From Chloroflexota bacterium (lineage in GTDB: Bacteria; Chloroflexota; Anaerolineae; B4-G1; SLSP01), in the NCBI GenBank assembly GCA_029555965.1, contig JAKQHY010000140.1, forward strand, positions 1 to 39,643: 39,643 nucleotides of DNA, written 5' to 3'. A program made the translations under genes and the position numbers. The notes under the pieces were generated by a model that worked only from the letters and a program-made list of their open reading frames with translations, ran no database searches and was not told where the DNA came from. Position 1 is the first letter of the stretch, and each line of letters opens with the position of its first letter. Positions 1-12,700 of this stretch are shown piece after piece.

Positions 1-75
1 GGAATCGTGGTCCCGCAGATCTTCCAATTCGGCGCGCTCAGTAGCGCTCAGGGTTAAGGTACGGCGTGCGGTCAT
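1..75 (-). CDS. N-terminus of a helix-turn-helix or transposase-associated protein, partial at left edge
   Basis: The first 25 codons are visible on the minus strand, starting at an ATG whose complement is 73-75. The peptide begins MTARRTLTLSATERAELEDL. A strong Shine-Dalgarno site, GGAGG, sits at 85-89, nine bases before the ATG, so the start is well supported. The basic start followed by an acidic ERAELEDLRDHD helix resembles the N-termini of HTH proteins that accompany IS630-type transposases in Chloroflexota; this rests on recalled family resemblance only. A TAGAAT box at 101-96 could be its -10 element. The rest of the gene lies outside the window, so neither family nor intactness can be confirmed. 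Confidence 0.5.
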   Translation of the reverse strand, partial: MTARRTLTLSATERAELEDLRDHDS

Positions 76-134
76 AGCTATTCACCTCCGCGCCTATTCT
101 ACCACTATTACCGATTTATTTTTTTAATGTTCAT

Positions 135-257
135 AAGCCGCTTTCAGGAAGGTATTTTTTTCGTTGGCGGGCGCAGCCCGCCAACGAAAAAATACTCTTC
201 AAACCGCGCCTTTAGGCGCAAATCGCGGGCCAAAACGAATTTTCGGATAGATTCTTA
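135..257 (+). repeat. Palindromic MITE-like element, copy 1 (left terminus missing)
   Basis: This stretch matches, in opposite orientation, the complete element at 21282-21459. It contains a perfect 11-bp stem (162-172 with 176-186, loop GCA) extended by T/A runs, a smaller GCGCC-TTTA-GGCGC hairpin near 207-220, and the outward terminal motif ATTTTCGGATAG (239-250) running into ATTCTTA. The left terminal repeat of the other copy is absent; similarity begins at the AAGCCGCTTTCAGG segment. It may be a truncated MITE or the non-coding end of an insertion sequence whose first gene is the one at 1-75. Confidence 0.75.
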
Positions 258-339
258 GTGCAAGATCATTCAAGATATTCACGCCTTTTTATCTTATGAT
301 GGAACCAGTATACTATTTTTCGCAAAGGGGCCATACGCA

Positions 340-441
340 ATGTTTGAACAAATCGAGCAAGGAAAAGTCGTAACGATTGATAACTCCCCTGAAAAAAAGA
401 GGGAGTTTCACGCAAAGGCGCAAAGCCGCAAAGATTTTTAA
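340..441 (+). pseudogene. Possible truncated small ORF ending inside an inserted repeat
   Basis: A 33-codon reading frame starts at ATG 340, with an AAAGGGG stretch upstream and a TATACT box near 309. The first 17 residues (MFEQIEQGKVVTIDNSP) look like ordinary coding sequence. The last part is read from the repeat arm that starts at 406 and gives the low-information AKAQSRKDF-type tail. It may be a gene start cut by repeat insertion, or chance. I do not recognise a family. Confidence 0.2.
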
Positions 442-538
442 GATCGGACTAAATTTTATAACGTAAACTACGATTTTCAATAAAGAATATGAAGATTGCT
501 CTGCATTTTCCTTGGCGTCTTTGCGCCTTTGCGTGAAA
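406..538. repeat. Inverted-repeat element with TTTCACGCAAAGGCGCAAAG arms
   Basis: The left arm at 406-433 and the right arm at 511-538 are inverted copies of 28 bases with two mismatches, enclosing 77 bp of AT-rich sequence. Read as protein, the arms give the familiar spurious FTQRRKDAKE / FAALRLCVK peptides that pollute many genome annotations. This supports a mobile or dispersed palindromic element and not a gene. It fills much of the gene-free stretch 76-740; beyond the two repeat elements and the short frame at 340 I see nothing coding in that stretch. Confidence 0.75.
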
Positions 539-693
539 TAGTTAGTTTCTTCAGCCGAGTCATGACTGCCTACAAATGAATTCGCGGACTGGTACAGAAA
601 ATCCGTGGAAAACGGGTTAACAACAGGATGTGAAGCCGGCATTGGTTGCGCAAATCTTACCTTAATCACAAATTTCCTTGCATTTGCGCCCAT

Positions 694-723
694 TTGAAAT
701 TGGACGACAATGCTGTTTATATC
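694..723 (+). promoter_or_regulatory. Candidate promoter of the giant surface-protein gene
   Basis: TTGAAA (694-699) and TATATC (718-723) are separated by 18 bases and lie just before the gene. The -10 match is imperfect and transcription would start within a few bases of the ribosome-binding site, so this is a weak call. Confidence 0.25.
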
Positions 724-740
724 TAACTTAGGAGGTCTGT

Positions 741-3700
741 ATGAAGCGCGCGGTAGACAAACGGTTATTTAACGGGACCGCTTTGATCGGTATTATATTG
801 GTCATGCTGTTATTAACCAGTCCTCTGGCGACAGCATTGACGGCTTCACCTGCCGATGAAGTCAATGCGGCCTGGAAACGGGCCACGGAAATCGGCGTTT
901 ATCACTACCGCACCAGCATCATCCAGACCACCTGGCCCACGGCGCGGTTGGAGAATATGGGCCGCAGTAGTACGGAACAACGCTTTTATATAGAAGGTGA
1001 AGCCGACCGGACGAACCAGAAGCTCGCGCTCAAGCTCTGGGCCGATGAGGGCCGGACAACTTCGGACCAAGGAGCGGTCGAGATCAAGGTAGAGGAAGGC
1101 AAGACGTGGGGCCGAAGCGGCGCGGATGGCGCGTGGCAGGAAGTGGATGGCGCAACCACGCTCTTTGCGCCCAACCAGGATTTGTTGACCTATCTCGTCG
1201 CGGCCAAGAATGTTGAGCGGCTGCCGCTCGAAGCGCGGGCCGGCATAACGCTGACCCGGTATAGTTTTGAGCTGGATGGCCCGGTGTTCGCGCAGTATAT
1301 GCGGGATCAGATGGAAGTGGAGATGCAACGGCGGGGGGAATTGCCGCCGAACGTGAGCTTGCAAACGGCGACGCTGTACGCTGAGATGACCGGGGAAGGC
1401 GAAATTTGGTTGGATGGAGCAGGGTTGCCCGTGCGGCAACTTATCCACGCGCAATTCCCGCCGGCGTATGCGGAGCAGATTGAGGTGCAAATCACCACAG
1501 ATTTCGCGCAATGGGGTGGAGTTGTTGCAGATGCAGCCGGCGGCGGGCGGCCAGCTTTGGCCGCGACTGCGCGGCGCGCGTTAAGCGCGGAGTGGGGTAT
1601 GGTAGCGGTCTGCGCCGGGCTAACGTTGCTTATGATACAGCATTGGAACACCCGACGGGCCTACCGGTGGTTCGCGCCGGTGATGATTGTCGCCTTATTG
1701 TTGGGGCCGGCGCTACAGGCGCAGCAGGTCCATGCTTTTTATGAAGACCAACACGCCCGGCAAGTGCGCTACGAGCAGCAACGCGCGGAGCAGGAACAGG
1801 CGGAGGCATTGGAGGCGGAGCAGCAGCACGTCACTTTCAATCCTGCCGTGTCGCCGTTGGAGCAGGCGCAGCAACAACGCGCGGCGGAGGCGGCGACGGC
1901 CAACCTCGTGCTAACGATGGCGGGGCTGAATCAAGCGCAATCGGTCACGGAGATAGCGCAGACGACGGCCAGCAACGATACAGATAGCGATGGCGATGGA
2001 TTGGGCGACCAGTTGGAGCAACGGATCGGCGCCAATCCGAGCCATCCTGATACCGACGGCGACGGGCTGAACGACGGCATCGAATATAACGAACTCGGCA
2101 CGGATTTCACGACGGCGGATACGGATCAAGACGGCATCCAGGACGGCGTAGAGGCCCAGGGATTCCTCGGCGGGGATGGCCGGCGCTGGTATTTGAACCC
2201 TCTGGATCCGGATACCAACAAAGACAGTCGCGCCGATATGCTGGAATGTCCCGACTTGCTCGGCGTGACCCTGGCGGCGGTGGGCAATCTGCGTTGTGCG
2301 GATACCGACGGCGATAATACGCCCAATCCGTTTGATCTGGATGACGACAATGACGGCGTGCCGGATAAAGCCGATTTATCGCCAGAGGTCGCGCTAGGCG
2401 GCGGCTGGCAGAACGGTCAAGTGCGCGGGCTGGACGGGCAAACGTTTAGCCTGATTTTGGACAGTCTGACGCCGAACAAGCCGGTCTTTGTAGATTTCCA
2501 GGTGCGCCCGGTTAATCCCAATCACTTGTGGTACTCGCTCAGCATGTTGGATTGGCCGACTGAAGATCGCGAAGGCCAGGTGCGCCGGATCTCCGATAGC
2601 ACGTTTGCCACGTACAACCAGGCGCACAATCAGCCTAGCACGGCGCAGGATGCGAATGGGGATATGAAGCTCACGCCAATGTTGGAAATCCGCATCCCCT
2701 TCCAGCAGGGACGCTATGGCAACCTGCCGGTCAAGGCGGGCGCGCCGGCGATTACACCGGCGACGGCAGTCAACGACTGGTTGGATACCGCCCAGACCGA
2801 CAACTTCGGCATCGCGGTCAAGAAGCTGAATGAGCAAGGTGATTTGGCAGTCTACGTGCCGCTCAACGTCGTGCGCGATCCGGTCAGCAAAAGCCCGGTC
2901 GCGTTCGCGGGGCGGATGCTCTACTGGCTGCAAGATGCCAGCTTCGGTCAGGCGCATCGCGCGCGGTTGGTGTGGCTGGTCAGCGCGCTGGTGGATGTGT
3001 GTACCATAGCCACGAGCAATGTGAACTATGACACGCTGTGCCAAGATCCGGCGAACTGGACGACCGAGATTCAGACCGTGCAGGGCTATTCCGACGATTG
3101 GTACTTGACCGGGCTGGAAGTGCGCGAGGATCACGGCCTGAAAGTGGGCGTGCTGTTTGAAAATCCCGACCTGCCCCCCCGCGCCGATGGCTACGAGAGC
3201 GATCTGTGGACGATGGCGCAAGACCTGGAACAAACCTTCCTGGGCGGACGGCAGGTCAACGGCACGCGCGATATTACGGTAGATGAGATTAAGCGCCGGT
3301 TCGATAGTGAGAGCAACGGCGGCGTAGACACCATCACGCGCTGGGGTTTCCCGCCGAACGCCTTCCGCGTCGCCACCTATACATTCAGTTCCCAAGCCGA
3401 TGTGGGGTATATGGCGAAGACCTACACGCGGCAGATTTTGACGGATTACTTTATATCTGGCGGGCAGATTAAAGTTGCCGATCCCACTTTGTTATTTGTC
3501 CGCGAGGAGAAGTACCGGATAGCCACGCTGGATATGAGCGCGGCGGTGGTGCAGGCCGGGCCGCAGAGCCAGGGTATGATCGTCGGCACGCAAGCGACCA
3601 TCCGCATGGATCCGGCGCAGATTCCACAGCAAGTGTTGGCCGGCATGAACTGGGCCCCCTATCGTTACACCAACAATGCGTGGGAGCCGTATCCCATCGC

Positions 3701-6700
3701 GGAGTATTGGACGAAAGAAATGCAGCCGACGTTCGAAACGCTCTTCAAAAGTGAGCCGGGCGGCAAGGAGGCCGAGGCCAACAAGGGGCGCGTGGCGCTG
3801 GCGCAGAATTACTATATGGCGATGCTCACTGGTGCGGCGGCGCTTGTCGAAAAAGACGGGCGCGCGCAAACCAAACTCGAACCGCAGTTGAATACCGACG
3901 TGAAACTGGATGCGTACTACACCTACGCCAAGACCGCCGGCTCCGGGGTGGTATCGGCGGCACGTTTTGTGTACGATTTTATTGATCGCGTCGTCAAGGG
4001 ATATAAAATGGCGAACCTCAGCGTTGGGGATAGCGCCAGCATGAAAATTCTCGTCGCCTTAGGCAGTGTCCAGGAACATGGCATCAAGGGACTGCTGCCA
4101 GGCTTCCTGCAATCGCTTTTGAACAAGCTCTCTTTCAGAGCGCAAGGTATTGTAATCGGCCTGGTTATTATCGCTGCCGGGGTGTACGTGGCGGCGGCGG
4201 CAGTGCTGTGGTTGGTGGGCAAGTTAACCGGCAACCAGGTCATTCAAGCCATCGCCGATTATATGTTCCAGGCTATTTCAGGACTTTTCACGGCTCTGGG
4301 GCTGGTCAGCAGCGCGGTGGAGATGTTTAAGGGCATAGCAAATGTCATCAAAGGAATAGCCGCCGGTATCTCGAAAGTGGCGGTGGTCGTCGCCATCATT
4401 ACGCTGGTGCTGACGGTGGCCTTCGCTGTGGGGTTGTTCGTCTTTGAATGGATCAGCTCCGGCTGGACGATTGGTTCGATAGAGTGGCTACAGGCACTGC
4501 GCGGCGCAGTCGCCGCAGTGTTGGCGGCGGTCATCATGTTAGCCATTGGACTGATTCCTTACGTAGGGCCGTTCATTGTCGCCTTAATCGGGGCCTTCGA
4601 CTTTGTGGTCAAACTGGTCTGCAAAATCGGCAACTTGCAAGGGGAGGTGTGCGCGGGCATCGCCGGGATGTTGCAACAAGACATCGCCGAGTGGTTGAAA
4701 CGCACGGGACTGTTCAGCAGTTTCTCGTATGTAATGATAGATTACGCCGGCCGGTTGCAAATCAACGGCCTCAAGATGAGCCTGGATAATCCCGATAAGG
4801 GGCTAGTTGTAGGAAACAAAGTTTCCATTGAGGCCGATGTCACGACCAATTTATATATCAATCCAACCTCGATGGCTTTCTATGCGCGCCCGATCTCCGG
4901 GGTAGATGATCGGGTGCGCCAATCGGTGTTCAGCTACCAGGTGACGCCGATCTCCACCACACAAATTCACGCTAAGTTGGCGTTAGGGCAGATGAATACC
5001 CTCTGGACTTTCAATCTGCCCCCGTGCGCCGGACTAGAGAACGATTACGAGGCGTTAGCGAAATGCGTTGGGGATTATCAAAATCGTGCGCCGTATTATG
5101 GTCGGGGGGATGAGGCGCGGATCCTCAATCGCTTTACGCGCACGCAGCCTATTGTGGCACGTAATGTCATCACCTTGACGCGCGCGGGGTTAAATCAACC
5201 GGCCCCGCTGTATGTAGTTGAAGGGTTCGTCATCCCGACCGAATCGGCTTGGGGCGGCGGCTCGATGGCGCGGAGCACGCCCGTGAATTTGAAGCTCAAA
5301 TTCGATGTGTTCCCCGCGACGCTGGACGAATTCTACACCCTGGTCAGTCGCGGCAACAACAGCGCGGCGCTGGCCTGGGATAGCCGTTTCCCCACGCTTT
5401 GCGATGCGGATGGCGATAGCCTGCGTAGCGTGGCCTGCGCCGGCAATGATCCCAACGACCTCGCGCCCGACAACGACGGCGACGGCCTGAGCGACTTTGT
5501 GGAAATGCAGGCGGGTTCCAATCCCGCCCACGCCGATGTGGACCAAGATGGCTTGACCGATTACTGGGAGACCACCTATCACACCAATCCCTGGAACGCA
5601 GATAGCGACGGCGACGGGTTGCGCGATGGTGCGGAAACCACCGGCTGGGCCTACACGTATGCGCCGGGATTGCAAACATGGGTCACCTCAAATCCCTTGA
5701 GCGCGGATAGCGACAGCGACGGCATCTTCGACAAGCAAGAACAGGTCTACGGCTTCCATCCACAGATGCCCTCTACGGGGAAAATTGTCTCGATTGTTTC
5801 GCAGATTGACGATGCCGATGGCTATGTCAAGCCGGGACAAACCATTGCCTACGCCGCCACGATTGCAAACAACTTGAACGACCGCTACGCGCGCGGGCTG
5901 TTGGAGGTGGCGTTGCCCGTAGCTGTACAAAATAGCAGCCTGGCCTCCCAGGTGTACACCCTCAAGCCGCGCGAGTCCGCGACGGTGCAAGGGCAGATTC
6001 GCGTGGATCCCAATGTACAAACCTCGCAATGGGTCAACCTGACCAATCGCGCTGGGGCGATTCTCACCGATATGCGGCAGGAGACCGAAGCGCGGAGTCT
6101 GTGGCTACACCTGGATGAGAACGCGGGCAGTTCGCTCTTTGTGGATGCTTCGCTGTGGGGGCGGAACGGCGGCTGTATGTTGGTGAACGGCGTCCCGCGC
6201 CAGTGTCCCACCGCCGGCGACGTGGGCTATATCGGGCAGGCGGTAACGTTTGATGGCAGCACCCGGTACATCCGCCTGCCCGACGCCGCTACACTCGGCT
6301 TGCGGGATAGCAGTTTCACTGTCATGGCCTGGGTCAAATTCAACAATGTGGGCGGCGACCTGCCCGTGTTGGGCAGTGTGGATGTGGGCGTGAATCAAGG
6401 GCTACATCTGATGATTCGCAACCAGAAGCCGTATATGGGCTTTTATGGCAATGACATGGCCGGTAACGCCACCCTGACGCCGTACACCTGGTATCACCTC
6501 ACCTGGCGGTACGATAAGGGCAAGGGCGAGCAGGCCATTTTTGTAGATGGCGTGTTGGATGCCGCGCAAACCGGGCACAACCCGTTCCAGGGCAGCGGGA
6601 ATCTCTATGTCGGACGCGCCTTCGACACCTTCTTTAACGGCATGCTCGATGAAGTCGAAATCTACCCCCGCGCGCTGACCGCCGAGGAAATCGCCAGCCG

Positions 6701-9700
6701 ACTCAAAGCCCCCGTCTTGGATCTGGCTTTCGATGACTCGCTCTTTGACCGCTCTTATCACAAACACGGCGCGGCGTATCCGATGGATAACTACCCCGAT
6801 TTCCCCTACACCCGCAACGGCAGCCGCACCGTCCAGTTCAACCGGACGCAATGGTTTGAAATTCTGGGCGACAGTTCGCTGGATATGAGCAAGGGCACCG
6901 GACGTTTCAGTATGGCGATGTGGATTTACCCGGAATACGTAGACCACTGGACCAGCTTCCTGGGTAAAACTACGCCGAACTCGAATGTAGAGTATCTCTA
7001 TCCCACCCTGTCTTACTACGATAGAACCCTCCGGGTAAGTTTTGGCGATGGCAGCGATGGACAGTCGCCATGCAATTACGTAACCGATAACAATGTATTA
7101 ACGCTGAATAGCTGGCAGCATCTCATCGTCACCTTTGATGGCGGGCAGTTTGTGATCTACCGCGATGGGCAGCGGGTGGCGGCGGGCGCCGGCTCCTGCG
7201 GCGGGCGCAAACCCACGCCGGGGCACAACTTCTACCTGGGACGCTCCAGCCGCGCCGCGCGGATTACATTCCACTACGTCAACGTTACCGGGTGGGAAGC
7301 TGGCTCGTGGGGCTCGGAATATCGTCTGTGGGTCCGCCCCTTTGGACAGGAATGGGCCGAAGTGTGGACGAAGAATGGCGTCTCCGGCGGCGAGACCTGG
7401 ATTAACCAAAGCTACGACTTTTACAGCGATTATGATATAGCGTACACCTTCCGCCTGTGGGAAGATGACTGGTTGTTTGATGATGGGTGGCCCGCCGATG
7501 ACGAGCTGGTGGGGAGAGATGTTAATAATAGAACCGTCTGGGACTATCAAGGGTTCCCTTACCGCGGCGATAGTGATGGGGGCACGCTCTACGTCACTCT
7601 CCAAACCAATTTCTTCAAAGGCAGCCTGGATGACATCCGCATCTACCGCTACGCGCTCTCCGAGGTGGAAGCACAAGCCCTGTATCGGGGACAGACGCAG
7701 ACCTTGCGCCTGCAATTCGATGAAGCGCCCGGCGCCACCCGGTTCGCCGATAGTTCCGGCAGTATGAACGACAGCGCGTGCGCCGGGAATACCTGTCCCG
7801 ATACCGGCTTGCCCGGCCGCGCCAATCAAGCCGCGCGCTTTGATGGCAGCAACGACTACATCCCCCTCAAGCGGGCCGCGAAACTAGGGTTATACGATAG
7901 CAGCTTCACCGTTATGGCCTGGGTCAAGTCCGGCGACTTGAGCAGCGATCAGCCCATCCTGGGCACGCTAGAAGGCGTGACCAATCAAGGGCTACATCTC
8001 ATAATCCGCAACGCCAAGCCCTACATGGCCTTCTGGGCCAATGATACCAGTGGCAACACTACGCTCTCCCCCAATACCTGGTATCACCTGGCCTGGAAGT
8101 ACGACAAGACCACCGGGGAGCAAGCGCTCTTCGTCAACGGGGTACTGGATACCGCCCAGGCCGGACATACTCCTTTCATGGGAACCAACATGGTGTATGT
8201 AGGGCGCGCTTACAGCAGCTATTTTAACGGCTTGATTGACGACCTGATTATCGTCAATGGCGCGCTCTCCACCGCCGAAATCCAGCAGGCGATGGCGGAA
8301 TCCCCCCGGCTCAATCTGCATCTGGATGAAGCGCTCGGCGCAACGACGTTTGTAAACGCCTCCAATCTAAGTACGGGCGGCAGTTGCAGCGGCGAACAAT
8401 GTCCCCAGGCCGGTACGCGCGGCCAGATACGCGAAGCCGCCGTCTTCGATGGTGTGGACGATGCACTCACGCTCAGCGCGGCGACGACCCTCGGCTTAAA
8501 CAACAGCAGCTTCACCGTAGCCGCCTGGGTCAACGCCAAAGATTTGAGCGGCGACCGGCCCATTCTCGGCGGGACAGAGGCGACGACCAATCAGGGACTC
8601 CACCTGGTGCTGCGCAATCACAAACCCTACATGGGCTTCTTAGCCAATGATACCGCCGGCAATACCGCACTTGCGACGAACACCTGGTATCACCTGGTCT
8701 GGCGCTATGACGCCGCCAAACAAGAACAAGCCATCTTCGTCAATGGCGTGTTAGATGCGGCGCAGACTGGTCATGCGGCCTTCCAGGGTACGGGAACCGT
8801 GTATCTGGGGCGCGCCTTCGCTACTTACTTCAATGGCTTGATGGATGAAGTCGCGGTCTACAACCAATCGCTCAGCGATCAGGCCATCCGGCAACTGTAC
8901 GACTATCAAGCCGCCTGGTTTGATACCACCTACGCCCATCCCCTCATCGTGGATACGCAGTACCCGGAGGTGCGGCTGGTGACGCCCGCTTACCTCGCGT
9001 TGAAAGATACCGTGCTGGCGATTGAAGCGCGCGGGCCGCAATCAGGCATTGCGACGGTCGAATACAATACCGGCGCCGGTTGGTTGCCCGCCACCCGCGA
9101 TGGGCAGGTGTGGCTATTCACCTACCGGCCTGATGGGGCTGGCAATCGCACCCTCCAGGCGCGCGCCACCGATAACGGCGGGTGGGCCAGCACCGATACC
9201 AAGACCGTTATTGTAGATAATGCGCCGCCCGACGTAACCTTGGATAGCGCGCTGACCCAGGCCGTCCAGGTCCCCGCCGCCCAAAATCAAGCGTGGAAAC
9301 TGCATCTAAACGGGACCGCCGCCGACGCCAGCAGCGGCATGACGCAACTGGGTGTGACCCTGTTGGATGCTGCCAATACCATAGTGGGAAACCCGCAAGT
9401 GATCGCCGTGAGCAACGGCGCGTGGGCCGTGGATTACCCGTTTGCCGCGCAGCCTACGGGACGGTACACCGTCCAACTGGATGCGGTAGATGCCGTCGGC
9501 AATGCCCGGCGCGTCAGCGTAGGCGGCCTGCTGGTGGATGGTTCCGCGCCAGTGCCCGAAATCACCTACACCGGGCCAGTCGCGCAGGTCATCAGCGGCG
9601 TAGATCTGGCCCGCCCCATCCTGCAAGGCACGGTGTTGGATGCGCCCTATCCTGCCGATCCCGCCTTGCATCTGGCCTTTGAAGAAGCGCCAGGTGGGAC

Positions 9701-12700
9701 GTTCTATGATGGGTCAATGAACCATCTGCCCGCGACGTGCTCCGGCGCAACCTGTCCGACCAGCGGCCCCGGCAAATACGGCCTGGGCTTGCAATTCGAT
9801 GGCGTGGACGATTACGTGAAAGCGGGCGACATAGCGACAAAAAATCGGTTTACCCTGAGTGCGTGGGTATATCCCACCGGCGCCGGTTCCGGCGCGGCGG
9901 GCATCGGCGGTATGATCATTAACCGGGAAGGTGAGTACGAAATCGCCCGGTTTGCCGATGGCTCACTGCTGTGGGCCATTAACAACGTCAACAAGACGTG
10001 GGACTGGGTGGACACCGGCTACGATGTTCCGCTCAATCAGTGGACCCACATCGCGCTCGTCTACGACGCCGGGCAGGTTAACACGTATGCGAATGGCGCC
10101 TTAGTCCATGCCGCCTTCACCAGTGCGGGCGACATTGGCGATTGCGATCCTGCAAACAACGAACTGCGGATCGGCGGGCGCAGCATCGCGCCGCAGAACT
10201 GGGCCGGTTGGATAGATGATGTGGTGATTTACGACTATGCCTTGAACGCGGCTCAGGTGCAGGCCATGGCGCATCCCGCCAGCACCGGCATCACGCAAGT
10301 CGAGATTGGCTTTGAACATACCTATAAAGCCGCCAGCCGCCTGCTCGACCTGCCCTTTGACGAGGCCGTCGGCAGCAGCCACTTCACCGATCTCGCCAGC
10401 AACGCGGCGGCGAGTTGCGCCGCGCCGACCTGCCCCATCGCCGGACAGCCGGGCAAGTACGGGACAGCTTTGCAATTTGACGGCGTGGATGACTACGTGA
10501 ACCTCGGTACGGCCGGCTATATGGGCACAGATAGCCAGATGACGCTGAGTGCGTGGGTCTACCCTACCGACGCCGGTTCTGGCGGGTGGGGCAGCGGCGG
10601 CATCATCCTCAACCGCGAAAGCGAGTACGAAATTGCCCGGTTTAGCGACGGTTCGCTGAATTGGGCCATCAATAATGTCAACCAACCCTGGTATTGGGTA
10701 GACACCGGCTACGATGTACCGCTCAATCAATGGACGCACATCGTGCTGGTGTATGACGCGGGGCAAGTCAGCACCTACGTCAACGGCGCGTGGATTCATT
10801 CGGCTTACACCGGCGCTGGCGGTATGGGCGGCTCCACGGCCACGGATTTGCGGATCGGCGGACGCAGCATCGCACCACAGAACTGGGCCGGGCGGCTGGA
10901 TGACATCCGCATCTACCGGCGCGCGCTGGACGCCGCCGAAATCCAGGAACTCGCTCAGACCAACAACGGCTACGCCACCCAATGGTACCCGGTGACGCTG
11001 CTTCTGCCGTCGCAAACCTTCACCCGTTGGGCCTTCCAGACGCCCGCCGGACTCGAAGGCCCCTACCAGATTCATCTGCGCGCCACCGATACCGCCGGAC
11101 ACACCCTGCTGCAACGCAATGTCTGGCAGGGCGAGATTGACACGCTGGCCCCGCGCGTTGGCTTCGTCCACACCCAAGCTGCGCCGGGCTACTATCAAGT
11201 CCAATGTGCCGCGCAAGACTACAATCTGACCGAGACCGGGTGGGCATGTCCGCTGACCACCGCGCCGCAACGCACTTACCAGACAGCACGCTGGTTCACC
11301 GCCGTTACTCACCAAAGCAAGCTGGCCGGTTTGACAACGCCACTCCAGACCGTGCCGGCTACGGCGGGCAGCGGGATGCAAGCCTGCGATCTGTATGGCA
11401 ACTGTACCCCCGTCACGTGCGGCATGTTGGAGAACTGTACCCTGCCCCTGGCGGCGCAACGCGCGCCGCGCCGACCGCTGGCCGAGACTGGCGTGAGTGT
11501 CATCCTCACGCCAACGCAAGGCGCGAATGTCTTCACCAGCACGGCCCCGATGAAGCTGGCCGGCTACGTCTCGGCGACGCACTCTCTCCGCGCGTTGACC
11601 GTGACCGTAGGCGGCGCGGCCGTCTACACGCAAACCTGGGGGACCGACATCCCCACCGCCACCTGGACAGCGACCTGGACGCCGCCCGCCGCCGGCGTGT
11701 ATGCCATTGACGCCCGGCTAACCGATGGCGCGGGAACTATCATCACCGATGTCACGCGCCCCGTGATTTACGTGGATACCGCATCCCCGCAAATCAGTCT
11801 GAGCACCTCCCACATCACCGGCCAGAATTATGACGCCGACACTGGACTCCTGACGCTGGCAGGCTGGGTGACGGATACGGCAGTAGCGCGGGTCGAAGTG
11901 CAAATCAATGCGGGCGCGTGGCAACCGGCCGCCGAACCTGCCGAAATCACCACGGGGCCACAGACACCGTGGCGCGCGGTCGCCCTGCTCGGTCAGCCGC
12001 CGCTCAGCGACACCTACACGGTTGCCTATCGCGCCGTAGATGTCGCCGGAACGACGACGACGGCCCAGCGCGTCCTGGCGGCGGACGTACTGCCGCCCAC
12101 CACCACCTTCACGCTCACCTATCTCGCGCAAGGGCGCGAGATCACGCTGACGGCCGGCGATACCATCACCAGTGTCCTGCATCCCACGCTGACCTTGCGC
12201 CTGGATAGCGCAGATGCCAGCGGCTGGGTCGGTTATCACGTCGAGTGGCGCGAGGAACTCAGTCAGACTACCCGCGTCCTGGCGACCTATGATGGAACCG
12301 CCAACACCATCCCCTTGGCCGCCGACGAAGCGCAACGGCTCTCGCTGCACATCATTGCCCGCGACCTCTACAGCAACACCAGCGAGCACACCTTCGCCCC
12401 AATTTATGTGGACTACAGCGCCACGCCGGTCTACGCGAGTATAACAGAGGCGACGCCCTATCGCGGCTGGCTGGCCGAGCGCTGCAACTTGCTCGGCGTG
12501 GATAATCGCCTGGCGGAGCGCACCGCTGAGCTGGCCGGATTAAGCGCGGCGCAAACGTTCTACGGTGGTTGGGATGCGACCGGGCTGCGGTTCACCTGGG
12601 CCGGGGCAAACTGGGATGTAGACGGGGATCTGTTCATCTATCTGGATACCGTGGCCGCCGCTGGCAGCGCGCGGGTTTACAATCCCTACCCCGATGCCGC

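Noticed and set aside
313..693. 126-codon minus-strand reading frame
   Set aside because: Its middle is read from the inverted-repeat element (TQRRKDAKE and FAALRLCVK peptides are well-known artefacts), and it has no ribosome-binding site.
2394..3395. 333-codon frame antisense to the giant gene
   Set aside because: It is one of many high-GC shadow frames under 741-15911, with no motif and no ribosome-binding site.
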